Position numbers and translations under genes: made by a program. From Clostridium lundense DSM 17049 (GTDB lineage: Bacteria; Bacillota; Clostridia; Clostridiales; Clostridiaceae), in the NCBI RefSeq assembly GCF_000619945.1, contig NZ_JHVC01000002.1:248001-312000 (forward strand): 64,000 nt of DNA, written 5' to 3'. Position 1 is the stretch's first letter. Every line of letters starts with the position of its first letter. The notes beneath the pieces are model-generated. The model saw nothing but the letters and a program-made list of their open reading frames with translations, had not been told where the DNA came from and ran no database searches. Below are positions 17,636 through 27,550 of this stretch, one piece after another.

Positions 17636-18529
17636 ATGGACTATATTCCTGCCAAAACAATAGTTTCAAAATATGCAAAAGATAATTGGTGGTTTGGGAT
17701 AAATTATAATATGAATATTTACAAGGGTTGTTGCCATGGATGTATTTATTGTGATTCTCGAAGTGAGTGTTACAATATAGATAATTTCGATAGGGTAAGG
17801 GCAAAGAAGAGTTCAACACAAATTATTAGAAATGATTTAAAAAGTAAGAGAAGGATTGGAGTTATAGGCACAGGTGCAATGAGCGATCCCTATAATCCTT
17901 TTGAAATGGAATTAATGCTTACGAGAAATGCACTGGAGGAAATAGACAAATTTAAGTTTGGCATAGCTATAGCTACCAAAAGTGATCTTGTAACACGAGA
18001 TATTGACATTTTAAATAGAATAAAACAGCATTCACCAGTTCTTATAAAGATGACTATTACTACTTTTAATGATGAATTATGTAAGAAGATTGAACCCAAT
18101 GTTTGTACAACATCTAAAAGATTTGACGCAATAAAAAGTCTTTCAGATAATGGTATATTCACTGGAATATTACTTATGCCTATTTTACCATTTATTAATG
18201 ATAATGAAGAAAATATTATAAGTATAGTAAGAAAAGCTCATAAGTGTGGTGCGAAGTTTGTTTTTGCATATGGAATGGGTCTAACCCTTAGACAAAATCA
18301 AAGAGATTATTATTATGAACAATTAATAAAGCTGTTCCCAGATAAAAATTTAGTACAAAGATATAAAGCGGCATTTGGAAGTAATTATGAATGTTCTTCT
18401 TTTAATTCAAAAAGTCTATACCATATATTTGAAACTGAATGTAAAAGATTAGGGTTACTTTATAAAATGGAGGATATAATCTTAGCTTATAAAGCTGGCT
18501 ATGGAGATAGACAAATAAGTTGGTTTTAG
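17636..18529 (+). CDS. Radical SAM protein, spore photoproduct lyase-like
   Basis: 297 aa. The radical SAM cluster motif CCHGCIYC (about residues 32-39, CX3CX2C) should hold a 4Fe-4S cluster that cleaves S-adenosylmethionine. GTGAMSDPYNPFE at about 82-94 is the conserved GxMSDPY stretch seen in SplB-related proteins. The N-terminal YIPAKTIVSKY also matches that subfamily. It lacks evidence for a specific substrate, and should not be called SplB itself. Translated from an AAGGAG site 8 nt upstream; last gene of the 16383-18529 cluster, ended by a hairpin terminator. Confidence 0.85.
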   Translation: MDYIPAKTIVSKYAKDNWWFGINYNMNIYKGCCHGCIYCDSRSECYNIDNFDRVRAKKSSTQIIRNDLKSKRRIGVIGTGAMSDPYNPFEMELMLTRNALEEIDKFKFGIAIATKSDLVTRDIDILNRIKQHSPVLIKMTITTFNDELCKKIEPNVCTTSKRFDAIKSLSDNGIFTGILLMPILPFINDNEENIISIVRKAHKCGAKFVFAYGMGLTLRQNQRDYYYEQLIKLFPDKNLVQRYKAAFGSNYECSSFNSKSLYHIFETECKRLGLLYKMEDIILAYKAGYGDRQISWF

Positions 18530-18558
18530 GTATATTAAATAAAGAATATGCCTAAATT

Positions 18559-18583
18559 AAAAAGACGCGATAAGCGTCTTTTT
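18559..18583 (+). terminator. Intrinsic terminator after the radical SAM gene
   Basis: Stem AAAAAGACGC / GCGTCTTTTT with a 5-nt GATAA loop. The A and T flanks let it work in both directions, which suits the convergent gene at 18654. Confidence 0.9.
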
Positions 18584-18653
18584 AAGGTTTAGAGGATGAT
18601 TACTTAAATTAATTAAATTTTTAGTAAAATTTCATATGAAGCCAAGAATTATG

Positions 18654-19463
18654 CTATATTAAAACAGGAATTTGTATTTCAGTTATGAACTCCTCTTGTA
18701 AGCTAGTCTCATGTACATCGATTTTGTATATTTCTATAGGTTCAGATATAATTTTATAGTTATTTTCATTAATAAATGAAAATAACTTATTAATATATTG
18801 CTTGTTATAAGAATAGGAACCCTTATATGAAATACATACATAATGTGCCCCATGTAATAGTAAATTATAATTACTTTCGTTACTGTCTAATAAGCAAAAT
18901 ACTGACTTATATTCATTATAAATGCCACTATTTAAGCTATCTAAATTATATATAGCGCCTACTTTTGTATTACCTAAAAGATAAAATTTAGCCTCATACT
19001 TTTTTTGAAGCTTTTTTATTAGATAATCTACTTCTTCATCACGTGATATATCACCATTCAATTTTAATGCTTTTCTTTCATCTATATAAATTACTTTAAT
19101 AGTATTTAGAATAGTAGTATTTTCAGCAGAATTAATATTTTCAATTCGTTTTAGAACATTATTTTTTAAGAGTGCTAATTCTTGTATTTTACTATCTATT
19201 AAACATATTTCTTCACTTAGCATTTCTTTGGTGGTTTTTACAGTTCTATTATTTATATAATCATTAATTTTTTCCATAGAAAAGTCAAAGGTACGCAGTT
19301 CTTTAATTAAATTTAGTTTCCATATATCATTCATGGTATAAAGCCTATATCCATTAGAATCTCTCATGGGTCTTAGTATACCTAACTTTTCATAATACAT
19401 TAAAGAATCTCTACACATGTTATATATTTTGGATATCTCTCCAATCTTATAACAATCTTTCAT
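18654..19463 (-). CDS. MerR-family regulator with GyrI-like effector domain
   Basis: 269 aa. The N-terminal MerR winged helix (YKIGEISKIYNMCRDSLMYYEKLGILRPMRDSNGYRLY) and a dimerisation coiled coil (about residues 75-115) are followed by a C-terminal region of the effector-binding (GyrI/BmrR) kind. This resembles BltR/BmrR multidrug sensors. The start is placed at 19463 (GGGAGG 6 nt upstream); the 48-residue upstream extension of the frame lacks an RBS and MerR sequence. It is divergent from the MATE exporter, with a MerR-type promoter between them, so it most likely activates that exporter on binding its drug. Confidence 0.92.
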   Translation of the reverse strand: MKDCYKIGEISKIYNMCRDSLMYYEKLGILRPMRDSNGYRLYTMNDIWKLNLIKELRTFDFSMEKINDYINNRTVKTTKEMLSEEICLIDSKIQELALLKNNVLKRIENINSAENTTILNTIKVIYIDERKALKLNGDISRDEEVDYLIKKLQKKYEAKFYLLGNTKVGAIYNLDSLNSGIYNEYKSVFCLLDSNESNYNLLLHGAHYVCISYKGSYSYNKQYINKLFSFINENNYKIISEPIEIYKIDVHETSLQEEFITEIQIPVLI

Positions 19464-19534
19464 AAAATCCTCCCAAAATATTTTTAGTACTATATTAATT
19501 ATTTTACAAAAATTGCTAAAACATAAAAATATAG

Positions 19535-19565
19535 TTGACCTTAGTATTATACCAGGGTTTATAAT
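19535..19565 (+). promoter_or_regulatory. MerR-type promoter of the MATE gene, 19-bp spacer
   Basis: -35 TTGACC at 19535-19540 and -10 TATAAT at 19560-19565 are separated by 19 bp, the over-long spacing that MerR regulators correct by twisting DNA. An imperfect dyad ACCTT / AGGGT fills the spacer. Confidence 0.8.
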
Positions 19566-19586
19566 TTTAATAAAGGGGTGATAGTT

Positions 19587-20933
19587 ATGAATTGCACAAC
19601 GGTTCATAATAATAGCATGAGAAAAAAATTCATAAGATATTTATTACCATCTGTTTCAGCCATGTGGGTATATTCTTTATATACTATGGTTGATGGAATA
19701 TTTGTTAGTTGGGGAGTTGGAACTACTGCTATAGCTTCAGTTAATATTGCAATGCCTTTTATCAATTTTATTTTTGCTATATCAGTATTTTTTGCCACAG
19801 GAGCTTCAACTCTTGTTTCTATAGCTTTAGGAAAAAATGATTTAAAAAGAGCTAATGAAATATTTACTATGAATTTTATTGCTATGGTTGTTGTTTCAAT
19901 AATAATAGTAACATTAACATTAATGAATTTGGATAAAATAGCTATATTTTTAGGTGCAAATGATTTAACAATGGGTTACGTCAAGGAATATTTACAAATA
20001 ATAACTATATTTAATGGATTTTTTATAACATCATATTGTTTGGAAGTATTTACAAAGGCTGATGGATTCCCTTATTTGGCAATAGTAGGTGTTGTTTCTT
20101 CTGCATTAGTAAATATAGGACTAGACTATCTATTTGTTATGAAGTTCCATTGGGGAATAAAAGGAGCAGCATATGCTACAGGTATTTCTCAAGTTATAGC
20201 AACATTAATTTATATAATTCATTTCAATAAGAAAAAATCAAAGTTGAAATTTATAAAGTGTAAATTTGAGTTTGGGGTTATTAAAAAAATATTATCAATA
20301 GGATTACCAGATAGCTTAACAGAATGTTCAACAGGTGTAGTTATATATATATTTAATCAGATTATATTAAGCAATGTTGGAGATAAAGGTGTTGTAACTT
20401 ATAGCATTATTTCTTATATAAATTTATTAGTTTTAATGACTATGATAGGTATTACACAAGGAATGCAGCCTTTATGTAGTTTTTATCATGGTAGGGAAGA
20501 TGAAGAAGCTGTTAATACTTTATTTAATATGAGTGCAAAAACTATAGGATTAATATCTATATTAATATTTGCCATAGTAAACATATTTACACCTCAGTTA
20601 GTTCAAATATTCATGGATAAAGGAGCTAATGAGGAGTTATATATGTATTCTATAAAGGCTATAAGAATGTTTTCTTTATCATTTATTATAGTAGGCTATA
20701 ATATTTTAATATCAGGTTTCTTTGCAGCTATAGCAAAGCCTAAATATGCAACTATTATATCCATATCTAGAGGCTTAGTTATTATAACATTAGTCTTATT
20801 TATAATGACAGCTGCATTTGGAGAAAATGGTATATGGCTAGCTACTGTTGTTTCAGAAGGAATAAGTATTATAATATCTGTATTAATAACTAAGAAAAAT
20901 AGTTATGTCCATTCAAGATTTATCAAAGTATAA
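19587..20933 (+). CDS. MATE-family multidrug efflux transporter
   Basis: 448 aa with about 12 membrane segments in two repeated halves. YSLYTMVDGIFVSWGVGTTAIASVNIAMPF (about residues 24-53) is the classical MATE N-terminal motif. It should export cationic drugs using a Na+ or H+ gradient. The start is ATG 19587 with AAAGGGGTG upstream. Controlled, by context, by the divergent MerR gene at 18654-19463. A 17-bp hairpin ends the transcript. Confidence 0.95.
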   Translation: MNCTTVHNNSMRKKFIRYLLPSVSAMWVYSLYTMVDGIFVSWGVGTTAIASVNIAMPFINFIFAISVFFATGASTLVSIALGKNDLKRANEIFTMNFIAMVVVSIIIVTLTLMNLDKIAIFLGANDLTMGYVKEYLQIITIFNGFFITSYCLEVFTKADGFPYLAIVGVVSSALVNIGLDYLFVMKFHWGIKGAAYATGISQVIATLIYIIHFNKKKSKLKFIKCKFEFGVIKKILSIGLPDSLTECSTGVVIYIFNQIILSNVGDKGVVTYSIISYINLLVLMTMIGITQGMQPLCSFYHGREDEEAVNTLFNMSAKTIGLISILIFAIVNIFTPQLVQIFMDKGANEELYMYSIKAIRMFSLSFIIVGYNILISGFFAAIAKPKYATIISISRGLVIITLVLFIMTAAFGENGIWLATVVSEGISIIISVLITKKNSYVHSRFIKV

Positions 20934-20955
20934 AGGAGATTTAGAAAATAAATCA

Positions 20956-21003
20956 AAATAAGAAAAGTATTGGTGTTCTAAGATATCAATACTTTTCTTA
21001 TTT
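20956..21003 (+). terminator. Intrinsic terminator after the MATE gene
   Basis: A 17-bp perfect stem (20956-20972 paired with 20987-21003, starting AAATAAGAAAAG) with a 14-nt loop. Confidence 0.8.
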
Positions 21004-21123
21004 ACTTTAAACTAAAACTATGTAATAATAGAAAGTTGTAAAACTATATTTATTGTTGATAGTTGTAGAAATTTGACAATGATAAAATAGTTAAATAATG
21101 ATTTAAGATAGTGAGGCGTGAAA

Positions 21124-22632
21124 ATGAAGATAGGATTTGATCATGAAAAGTACCTTGAAGAACAATCAAAATACATTCTAGAAAGAGTTAATAATTATGA
21201 CAAGTTATATTTAGAATTTGGTGGAAAGCTTTTATTTGATCTTCATGCAAAAAGAGTTTTGCCAGGCTTTGATGAAAATGCAAAAATTAAATTATTACAC
21301 AAATTGAAAGAAAAAGTTGAAATAATTATTTGTGTATATGCAGGGGATATTGAAAGAAATAAAATCAGAGGTGATTTTGGAATTACCTATGATATGGATG
21401 TTTTAAGATTAATTGATGATTTAAGAGGTTATGATCTTGAGGTAAATAGTGTTGTAATAACTAGATACAGCGGACAACCGGCGGCTACTGTCTTTATAAA
21501 TAAGCTTGAACGTAGAGGTATAAAAGTATATAAACATGAAGCAACAAAAGGATATCCTACAGATGTTGAGGCAATTGTAAGTGATGAAGGATATGGTAAG
21601 AATCCATATATTGAAACAAGCAAACCTATTGTTGTTGTAACAGCGCCAGGACCAGGAAGTGGAAAGCTTGCAACATGTCTTAGCCAGCTTTATCATGAAT
21701 ATAAAAGAGGTAAAGTTGCAGGATATTCAAAGTTTGAAACATTCCCAGTTTGGAATGTTCCACTAAAGCATCCTTTAAACATAGCTTATGAAGCTGCAAC
21801 AGTTGATCTTAAAGATGTAAATATGATAGATTCATTCCATTTTGATGCTTATAATAAAGTTGCAGTAAACTATAATCGTGATATTGAGACGTTCCCTGTG
21901 CTTAAGAGAATTATAGAGAAAATAACAGGTAAGGAAGCTGTTTATAAATCTCCAACAGACATGGGAGTTAATAGAGTAGGATTTGGTATTATTGATGATG
22001 AGGTTGTTAAAGAAGCATCTAAACAAGAAATAATAAGAAGATACTTTAAAACAGGGTGTGAATATAAAAAGGGCTATGTAGATGAAGAAACTTTCCAAAG
22101 AGTTAAACTTATTATGGAAGAACTTAATTTAAAACAACAAGATAGAAAAGTTGTTATGCCTGCAAGAGAATATTCAGCTAAGTTAAAAGAAATGTCTAAC
22201 AAGAATGATATTTGCCCAGTTGTAGCAATAGAGCTTCATGATGGCACAATACTTACTGGTAAAAGTTCTGATGTGATGAATTCAACAGCAGCTGTGATTC
22301 TAAATGCTGTTAAACATCTTGCAAATATATCTGATGAAATTCATTTAATTTCTCCAGTTATACTTGAACCAATTATAAATTTCAAATCAAAAACATTAGG
22401 AAGCAAGAATACAGCTTTAAGTTGTGAGGAAGTATTGATTGCACTTAGCATATGTGCTGCTACAAATCCAACAGCACAAGTAGCTATGGAAAAGTTAACA
22501 ATGTTAAAAGGATGCCAAGCTCACTCAACTACAATTTTAAGTAGAAATGATGAACAGACTTTTGGAAAACTTGGCATAGATGTAACATGTGATCCTGAAT
22601 ATCCTTCAGAAAGTCTTTACTATAATAATTAG
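21124..22632 (+). CDS. DUF1846 (UPF0371) family protein
   Basis: 502 aa, full length for the family and highly conserved. Recognisable stretches are KIGFDHEKYLEEQSKYILER at the start, GRFGITYD-like RGDFGITYDMDVLRLIDDLR (about 83-102), VVTAPGPGSGKLATCLSQLYHE (about 173-194, a P-loop-like glycine-rich turn) and KSPTDMGVNRVGF (about 280). ATG 21124 is preferred over the GTG at 21118 because AGTGAGG lies 7 nt before it. The molecular function is not established; a cytosolic enzyme with a nucleotide-binding fold is plausible from the glycine-rich motif. It is a single-gene unit. Confidence 0.9.
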   Translation: MKIGFDHEKYLEEQSKYILERVNNYDKLYLEFGGKLLFDLHAKRVLPGFDENAKIKLLHKLKEKVEIIICVYAGDIERNKIRGDFGITYDMDVLRLIDDLRGYDLEVNSVVITRYSGQPAATVFINKLERRGIKVYKHEATKGYPTDVEAIVSDEGYGKNPYIETSKPIVVVTAPGPGSGKLATCLSQLYHEYKRGKVAGYSKFETFPVWNVPLKHPLNIAYEAATVDLKDVNMIDSFHFDAYNKVAVNYNRDIETFPVLKRIIEKITGKEAVYKSPTDMGVNRVGFGIIDDEVVKEASKQEIIRRYFKTGCEYKKGYVDEETFQRVKLIMEELNLKQQDRKVVMPAREYSAKLKEMSNKNDICPVVAIELHDGTILTGKSSDVMNSTAAVILNAVKHLANISDEIHLISPVILEPIINFKSKTLGSKNTALSCEEVLIALSICAATNPTAQVAMEKLTMLKGCQAHSTTILSRNDEQTFGKLGIDVTCDPEYPSESLYYNN

Positions 22633-22660
22633 TTATATAATAGTATAAAAATGATGAATG

Positions 22661-22697
22661 TTAACCGACTGTTATTAAAAATAGCAGTCGGTTTTAA
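22661..22697 (+). terminator. Intrinsic terminator after the DUF1846 gene
   Basis: TTAACCGACTG and CAGTCGGTTTTAA arms with an AT-rich loop, followed by TGTTAC. Confidence 0.85.
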
Positions 22698-22901
22698 TGT
22701 TACTAAAATTTTTGTTTCATGATTATTTTTTATAATATTACGATAGTACCTATAGAAGGATATAGATATAATGAATTTTTAGTTAAGAAATACTCTATTT
22801 GTTTATATAAAGCTATAAATAATGCGATGCAAATGTAGAAAAAGTAAAAAAATAGAGTTAAAATTATGAAAAAGAAGATTTTTAATTTCATGGAGGAGAC
22901 T

Positions 22902-23567
22902 ATGAAGAAAGTTTTAATTATAGAAGATGATATAAACTTAAGAAAGTATATAAAAGATTTTTTAATTGGCTATGATTATAACGCTCAATTTGTAACAGAT
23001 TTTGATAAGGTGGAGGAAATGGCTGTTGAAGCTTCTTTAGATTTAATACTCTTAGATATAAATTTGCCTAAATTTGATGGATTTTATTTTTTAAAAACTA
23101 TTAGAAAAAAAGTTTCTACACCTATAATTATAATTTCTGCAAGAAGTGCAGAACAGGAACAAATTAGAGGTATGGATTTGGGGGCTGACGATTATATTAC
23201 TAAGCCATTTGGTATTGAACTACTTATTGCAAAAATAAATGCAGTACTTAGACGAACTAATTCTAATAAAAGCAAAACTATAAAAGTTAAAGACATAACA
23301 CTTATATGTGAAAGTATGCAACTTCAAGTAAATGATAAAATCATAGAGCTTTCCAGAAATGAGTATAAATTACTCAAAATTTTTATGACTAATTATAATA
23401 AAGTTGTTTCAAGGGAAGAACTTTTAGAAGAATTATGGGACGATAATGTATTTGTAGATGATAATACATTAACTGTTAATATAACTAGACTCAAAAAGAG
23501 GTTAAATGAAATTGGAGTAAAGGCTTCAATTATAACTAAGAGGGGGGTTGGTTATGTCTTTCAGTAA
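22902..23567 (+). CDS. OmpR-type response regulator, BceR-like
   Basis: 221 aa. The receiver domain has the phospho-accepting aspartate in LILLDINLPKFDG (about residue 52) and the TKPF lysine turn near 102; the winged-helix output domain spans about 128-221 (ELSRNEYKLLKIFMTNYNKVVSREELLEELW, TKRGVGYVF). ATG 22902 follows GGAGGAG; an upstream in-frame ATG at 22866 has no RBS. Its end overlaps the kinase gene, and an ABC exporter follows, as in BceRS-BceAB modules where the regulator activates the transporter operon. Confidence 0.95.
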   Translation: MKKVLIIEDDINLRKYIKDFLIGYDYNAQFVTDFDKVEEMAVEASLDLILLDINLPKFDGFYFLKTIRKKVSTPIIIISARSAEQEQIRGMDLGADDYITKPFGIELLIAKINAVLRRTNSNKSKTIKVKDITLICESMQLQVNDKIIELSRNEYKLLKIFMTNYNKVVSREELLEELWDDNVFVDDNTLTVNITRLKKRLNEIGVKASIITKRGVGYVFQ

Positions 23568-24558
23568 ACTTGTCCTTAATACATTAAAAAAAGAAAAAGG
23601 AGCAATTTTTCTTTATCTTTGTAATGCATTAGTAATTATGCTGTATTATTATTTATTAAGTGACAAACAAGCGATCTCATATCCACTAATGCTGACAGCT
23701 ATCTTTTTAATGTGCTATCTTGTTTATAAGTTTTTTATATATAGAAGTCTTTATACTTATTTAAATGAGGGGAAAATTAGTCCTAAATATAAAATAAAAG
23801 AAGGATATGTTTTTGAAGATATATTAGATATATTGCGTGAAATACATAATGATTATATTTCCAAAATTTATAGATTAGAATCTAAATATGAAGATAGAGA
23901 AAAACTTCTAGGAGAATGGATTCATAATACAAAGACATCTGTTGCAGTTATACAACTTGCAGCACAAATGGGTAAGGAGAAAAAGGGTGAAGAAATATTT
24001 CAGGATATATTAGAAGAAAGTATTAAGCTTCAAGAAAACTTAGAGGGGGCTTTGAATGTATTTAGACTTCAGGAGTTTACTAAGGATTATGTGCCGGAAA
24101 AGGTAGATTTAAAAAGTTTGGTTAATGGTGCCATAAATATTAAAAAGAGAAATTTTATATACGGAAATGTATTTCCTAAAGTTGAAGTTGATGAAGAACA
24201 ATATATTTATACTGATAAAAAGTGGAGTAGCTATGTTATTGAGCAGATAATTACAAATGCAGTAAAATATTCTTCTGGGCGGAATTTTATAACCTTTTAT
24301 TCTGAAAGGAACGAAAAAACTACTACACTCTATATAGAAGATGAAGGAATTGGAATAAAAGAACATGAATTAGGAAGGGTTTTTGATGCTTTTTTCACAG
24401 GGAGTAATGGAAGAAATGAAGTAAATAGAAGCAAATCTTCAGGAATAGGGCTTTATATGTGTAAAACCATTTGTGAAATATTAAATAGTGAAATAACTAT
24501 AGAATCTGAAGAAGGGAAGGGAACAACGGTTAGTATATCCTATTTAAATAGCCTTTAA
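23554..24558 (+). CDS. Sensor histidine kinase, BceS-like intramembrane type
   Basis: 334 aa. Two membrane segments at about residues 17-34 and 43-61 with almost no extracellular loop are typical of intramembrane-sensing kinases that read the flux of a partner ABC transporter. EWIHNTKTS (about 128-136) holds the phospho-accepting histidine, and the ATPase domain has N-box EQIITNAVKYS, DEGIGI and GIGLYM. The start is ATG 23554 (AGGGGGG 6 nt upstream), overlapping the regulator by 14 bp. Confidence 0.93.
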   Translation: MSFSKLVLNTLKKEKGAIFLYLCNALVIMLYYYLLSDKQAISYPLMLTAIFLMCYLVYKFFIYRSLYTYLNEGKISPKYKIKEGYVFEDILDILREIHNDYISKIYRLESKYEDREKLLGEWIHNTKTSVAVIQLAAQMGKEKKGEEIFQDILEESIKLQENLEGALNVFRLQEFTKDYVPEKVDLKSLVNGAINIKKRNFIYGNVFPKVEVDEEQYIYTDKKWSSYVIEQIITNAVKYSSGRNFITFYSERNEKTTTLYIEDEGIGIKEHELGRVFDAFFTGSNGRNEVNRSKSSGIGLYMCKTICEILNSEITIESEEGKGTTVSISYLNSL

Positions 24559-24714
24559 ATTAATTATTGCATACATATGCACCTTTCAACCATGTAAGGT
24601 TTAGTAAGGATAGTCGATTAGAGAAAAGAGTAGAAGCAATTATAATTAAAATAAACTAAAGCGTAAATATAAAATGTCTTAGTTGAGGTTTACTTATGGT
24701 TTGGAGGAATGAGT

Positions 24715-25470
24715 ATGAAAGTTTTAGAATGCAAAAAGTTAATGAAGGTTTATGATTCCTATAAGGGTGTAGAAGCAGTAAAGGCATTAAATAATATTTC
24801 ATTTCAGGTAGAAGAAGGAGAATTTGTGGGAATAATGGGGCCCAGTGGTAGTGGTAAAACTACATTACTTAATATATTATCAGGTATTGATAATGCCACT
24901 AGTGGGGAAGTTTTTATAAATACTATAAACATTATTAAAATGAAGAGGGATAAGCTTGCATTATTTAGAAGAAGAAATATTGGGTTTGTTTTTCAAGAAT
25001 TTAACCTATTGGATAGTTTAAACGTAAGGGAAAATATAGGATTCCCTTTAGCAGTAGATAAGATAAAACCTAATATAATTGATGATAAGGTTAAAGAACT
25101 TCTAGATTTTCTTGATATTATGAATATAGAAAAAAGTTATCCTTACAACATTTCCGGGGGACAAAAACAGAGAGTTGCAGTTGCTAGAGCTCTTGCATCA
25201 GATCCTAAAATTATATTTGCAGATGAACCAACTGGCAATTTGGATTCCAAATCATCTATGAATATTATGAGGATATTTAAAAAGATTAATGATGAAAAAA
25301 AAGCTACAATTGTAATGGTAACCCATGATCCTTTTGCAGCATCCTTTTGCAAAAGAATTATATTTATAAAAGATGGGGCTATAAGACTTGAAATAAATTC
25401 TGATGGAGATAGAAAAAAGTTTTTTGATAAAGTTATTGAATCCCAAGGGGTTATAGGAGGAGAGCAGTAA
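24715..25470 (+). CDS. ABC exporter ATP-binding protein, BceA-like
   Basis: 251 aa. Walker A GPSGSGKTT (about residues 41-49), Q loop, signature ISGGQKQRVA (about 143-152), Walker B IIFADEPTGNLDS (about 163-175) and switch MVTHDPFAA match MacB/BceA ATPases. ATG 24715 is chosen since GGAGG lies 7 nt before it, while the ATG at 24709 touches the RBS. Its stop overlaps the permease start by 1 bp. It should power the 25470 permease, which pumps or releases cell-envelope-active peptides. Confidence 0.95.
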   Translation: MKVLECKKLMKVYDSYKGVEAVKALNNISFQVEEGEFVGIMGPSGSGKTTLLNILSGIDNATSGEVFINTINIIKMKRDKLALFRRRNIGFVFQEFNLLDSLNVRENIGFPLAVDKIKPNIIDDKVKELLDFLDIMNIEKSYPYNISGGQKQRVAVARALASDPKIIFADEPTGNLDSKSSMNIMRIFKKINDEKKATIVMVTHDPFAASFCKRIIFIKDGAIRLEINSDGDRKKFFDKVIESQGVIGGEQ

Positions 25471-27515
25471 TGGATTTATATTCAATGATATTTAAAAACA
25501 TTAAGTATAATATTAAAAATTATATTGCTTACCTCTTGGGAAATAGCTTTATTATTGGCATTTTATTAATGTTTTTTAGTCTTATATGTAGTAAAACATT
25601 TATGACTCAACCAGATGCTTATATTTTTAGAGAGAACTTAACATCTATTTTAAGTTTAATGGTAGCTTTTTCAATAGCCTTTATATTATATACTACGATA
25701 TCATTTACTAAATATCGAGGGAAAGAGTTTGGTGTTTATTTAACTATTGGCTTAACCTCTAAAAATATAATTAAGATTCTCTTATATGAAAACTTTATAG
25801 TTGCTTTATTCTCCTTTATTTTAGGAGCAATTGGAGGAACTATATTTTCAAAGCTGTTCTATATGGCAATATTAAAAATTATTGATATTAATAATATTAT
25901 TATTGAAATAAGTTTTAAACCATATATTTATACAGCTATAATAGCTACCTTAATTTTTATATTTAACATGATATATCAGATAATATTTCTTAGCAAACTT
26001 TCAATTGTAGAGATATTAAAGTCTAGTTCAAAGAAATATATTGGTAAATCAAATTTAGTTATTGATGTCATAGCATTAATTATTTTTATAGTTTCAATGA
26101 TAGTTTTTCAAAAAGCAATTAATGGAGAATTTGAAAAGCCTAATGAAATGATAGCTAAATCATTTATAGCAGCTATTATTTCTTTATATTTTGTAATAGG
26201 TTTTATTATGACTTTGATATTAAAAATTTCTAAAAATTTTAAGACATTTTATAATAATAATATTTTATGCTTAAATTCTCTTTCACATAGATTTGTTACC
26301 TATAGAACAGTTTTGTATATAGTAATATTACTTGTATTTGGGGCTATGCTGGCTATTTCGATACCATATTCAACGTATAAATCAGTGGAAAAGAATATAG
26401 ATACAAAGTATCCCTATGACTTAAGCTTTGTTGCAAAAAAAGACTTATATAAAGAAAATTTTAAAGACATAATTAAGAATGCCGGGGTTGAAATTAAAAG
26501 TTATAATGAACTTGAGGGCATAAATGTTTTCAATTTACAAAAATCTAAAGATAAAGTAATTTTTTATGGCTCCCCAATTATGGTGGTTAGTGAAAGTAAC
26601 TATAATAAATTAAATAAAAGTTCTGTAAAGATCAATAAAGGTCACGCAATCCAGTCTTATATAAATACAGAGAATCTTACAAATGATGGATTTATTATAG
26701 ATTTTTCTAGGACAGATTTTTCTAAGAATGATGATTACGCAAAAAGCACGATTTATCGTTTGCTTAATGGTGGAGACGCATTTTCCTTTAATGATTATGT
26801 AAAAACTAAAGGAAATCAAGGGTTTTTATATATTCCTAAGGAAAATATAGTAGATAAAGCAGAAACCATCACTAATACTTTAAATAGACATGATGACTCT
26901 ATAGGATATATAAGAGGTTATTCTATAATACTTAATGATGAAGATTATAACAAGGTTAAAGGGAATGTACCACAAAATTCAATTCACTATGATATATTAG
27001 TTAATTTAAATAACAACAATAATTATAAAGAGATTAATAAAAATTTAGAGTATAAACTTAATAAAATTGGAGGGGAAAAATTTAAAAATACCCTGGTTTT
27101 AAAAAAAGAAAAATTAAGTGAGGAAATTAATAGTGATAGATTTATATTATTTGTTGCTTCATTTCTTGGAATAATGCTATTAATAGGAAGTGCTGCAGTT
27201 TTGTACTTTAAGATATTTACATCTCTTGATGATGATAAAATAAGAGCAAAACAATTACTTAAAATAGGCCTTACCTATAAGGAAATACGTAATGTTATTA
27301 TTAAGGAAATTGGGGAAGTATTTTTAGTTCCACCGATTATGGCAATATTGATCCTTGGATATTATCTTTCAAGAATATATAAAATACTTTCATATGGAGA
27401 TTATATGTGGATTAATAGCCTAGTTGTTTTTGTAATATATGGCGTAATTCAAATAGTATTTTTTCTCATAACTATTAATAAATATTTAAGAGAAATTAGA
27501 AATAATATATATTAA
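25470..27515 (+). CDS. ABC exporter permease, BceB-like (FtsX type)
   Basis: 681 aa with about ten membrane segments. The order is as in BceB: one segment near residue 20, then seven by about residue 295, then a large extracellular domain of roughly 200 residues between about 310 and 560, then three closing segments (about 565-680). The extracellular domain is the peptide-sensing part in this family. The sequence around YRGKEFGVYLTIGLTSKNI (about 85-103) is a typical FtsX turn. It belongs with the kinase, regulator and ATPase genes upstream. Likely role is defence against, or sensing of, antimicrobial peptides; the peptide is unknown. Confidence 0.93.
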   Translation: MDLYSMIFKNIKYNIKNYIAYLLGNSFIIGILLMFFSLICSKTFMTQPDAYIFRENLTSILSLMVAFSIAFILYTTISFTKYRGKEFGVYLTIGLTSKNIIKILLYENFIVALFSFILGAIGGTIFSKLFYMAILKIIDINNIIIEISFKPYIYTAIIATLIFIFNMIYQIIFLSKLSIVEILKSSSKKYIGKSNLVIDVIALIIFIVSMIVFQKAINGEFEKPNEMIAKSFIAAIISLYFVIGFIMTLILKISKNFKTFYNNNILCLNSLSHRFVTYRTVLYIVILLVFGAMLAISIPYSTYKSVEKNIDTKYPYDLSFVAKKDLYKENFKDIIKNAGVEIKSYNELEGINVFNLQKSKDKVIFYGSPIMVVSESNYNKLNKSSVKINKGHAIQSYINTENLTNDGFIIDFSRTDFSKNDDYAKSTIYRLLNGGDAFSFNDYVKTKGNQGFLYIPKENIVDKAETITNTLNRHDDSIGYIRGYSIILNDEDYNKVKGNVPQNSIHYDILVNLNNNNNYKEINKNLEYKLNKIGGEKFKNTLVLKKEKLSEEINSDRFILFVASFLGIMLLIGSAAVLYFKIFTSLDDDKIRAKQLLKIGLTYKEIRNVIIKEIGEVFLVPPIMAILILGYYLSRIYKILSYGDYMWINSLVVFVIYGVIQIVFFLITINKYLREIRNNIY

Positions 27516-27550
27516 CTAGTGCATTTTAACTTGTGTATAAGCTTAATTAA

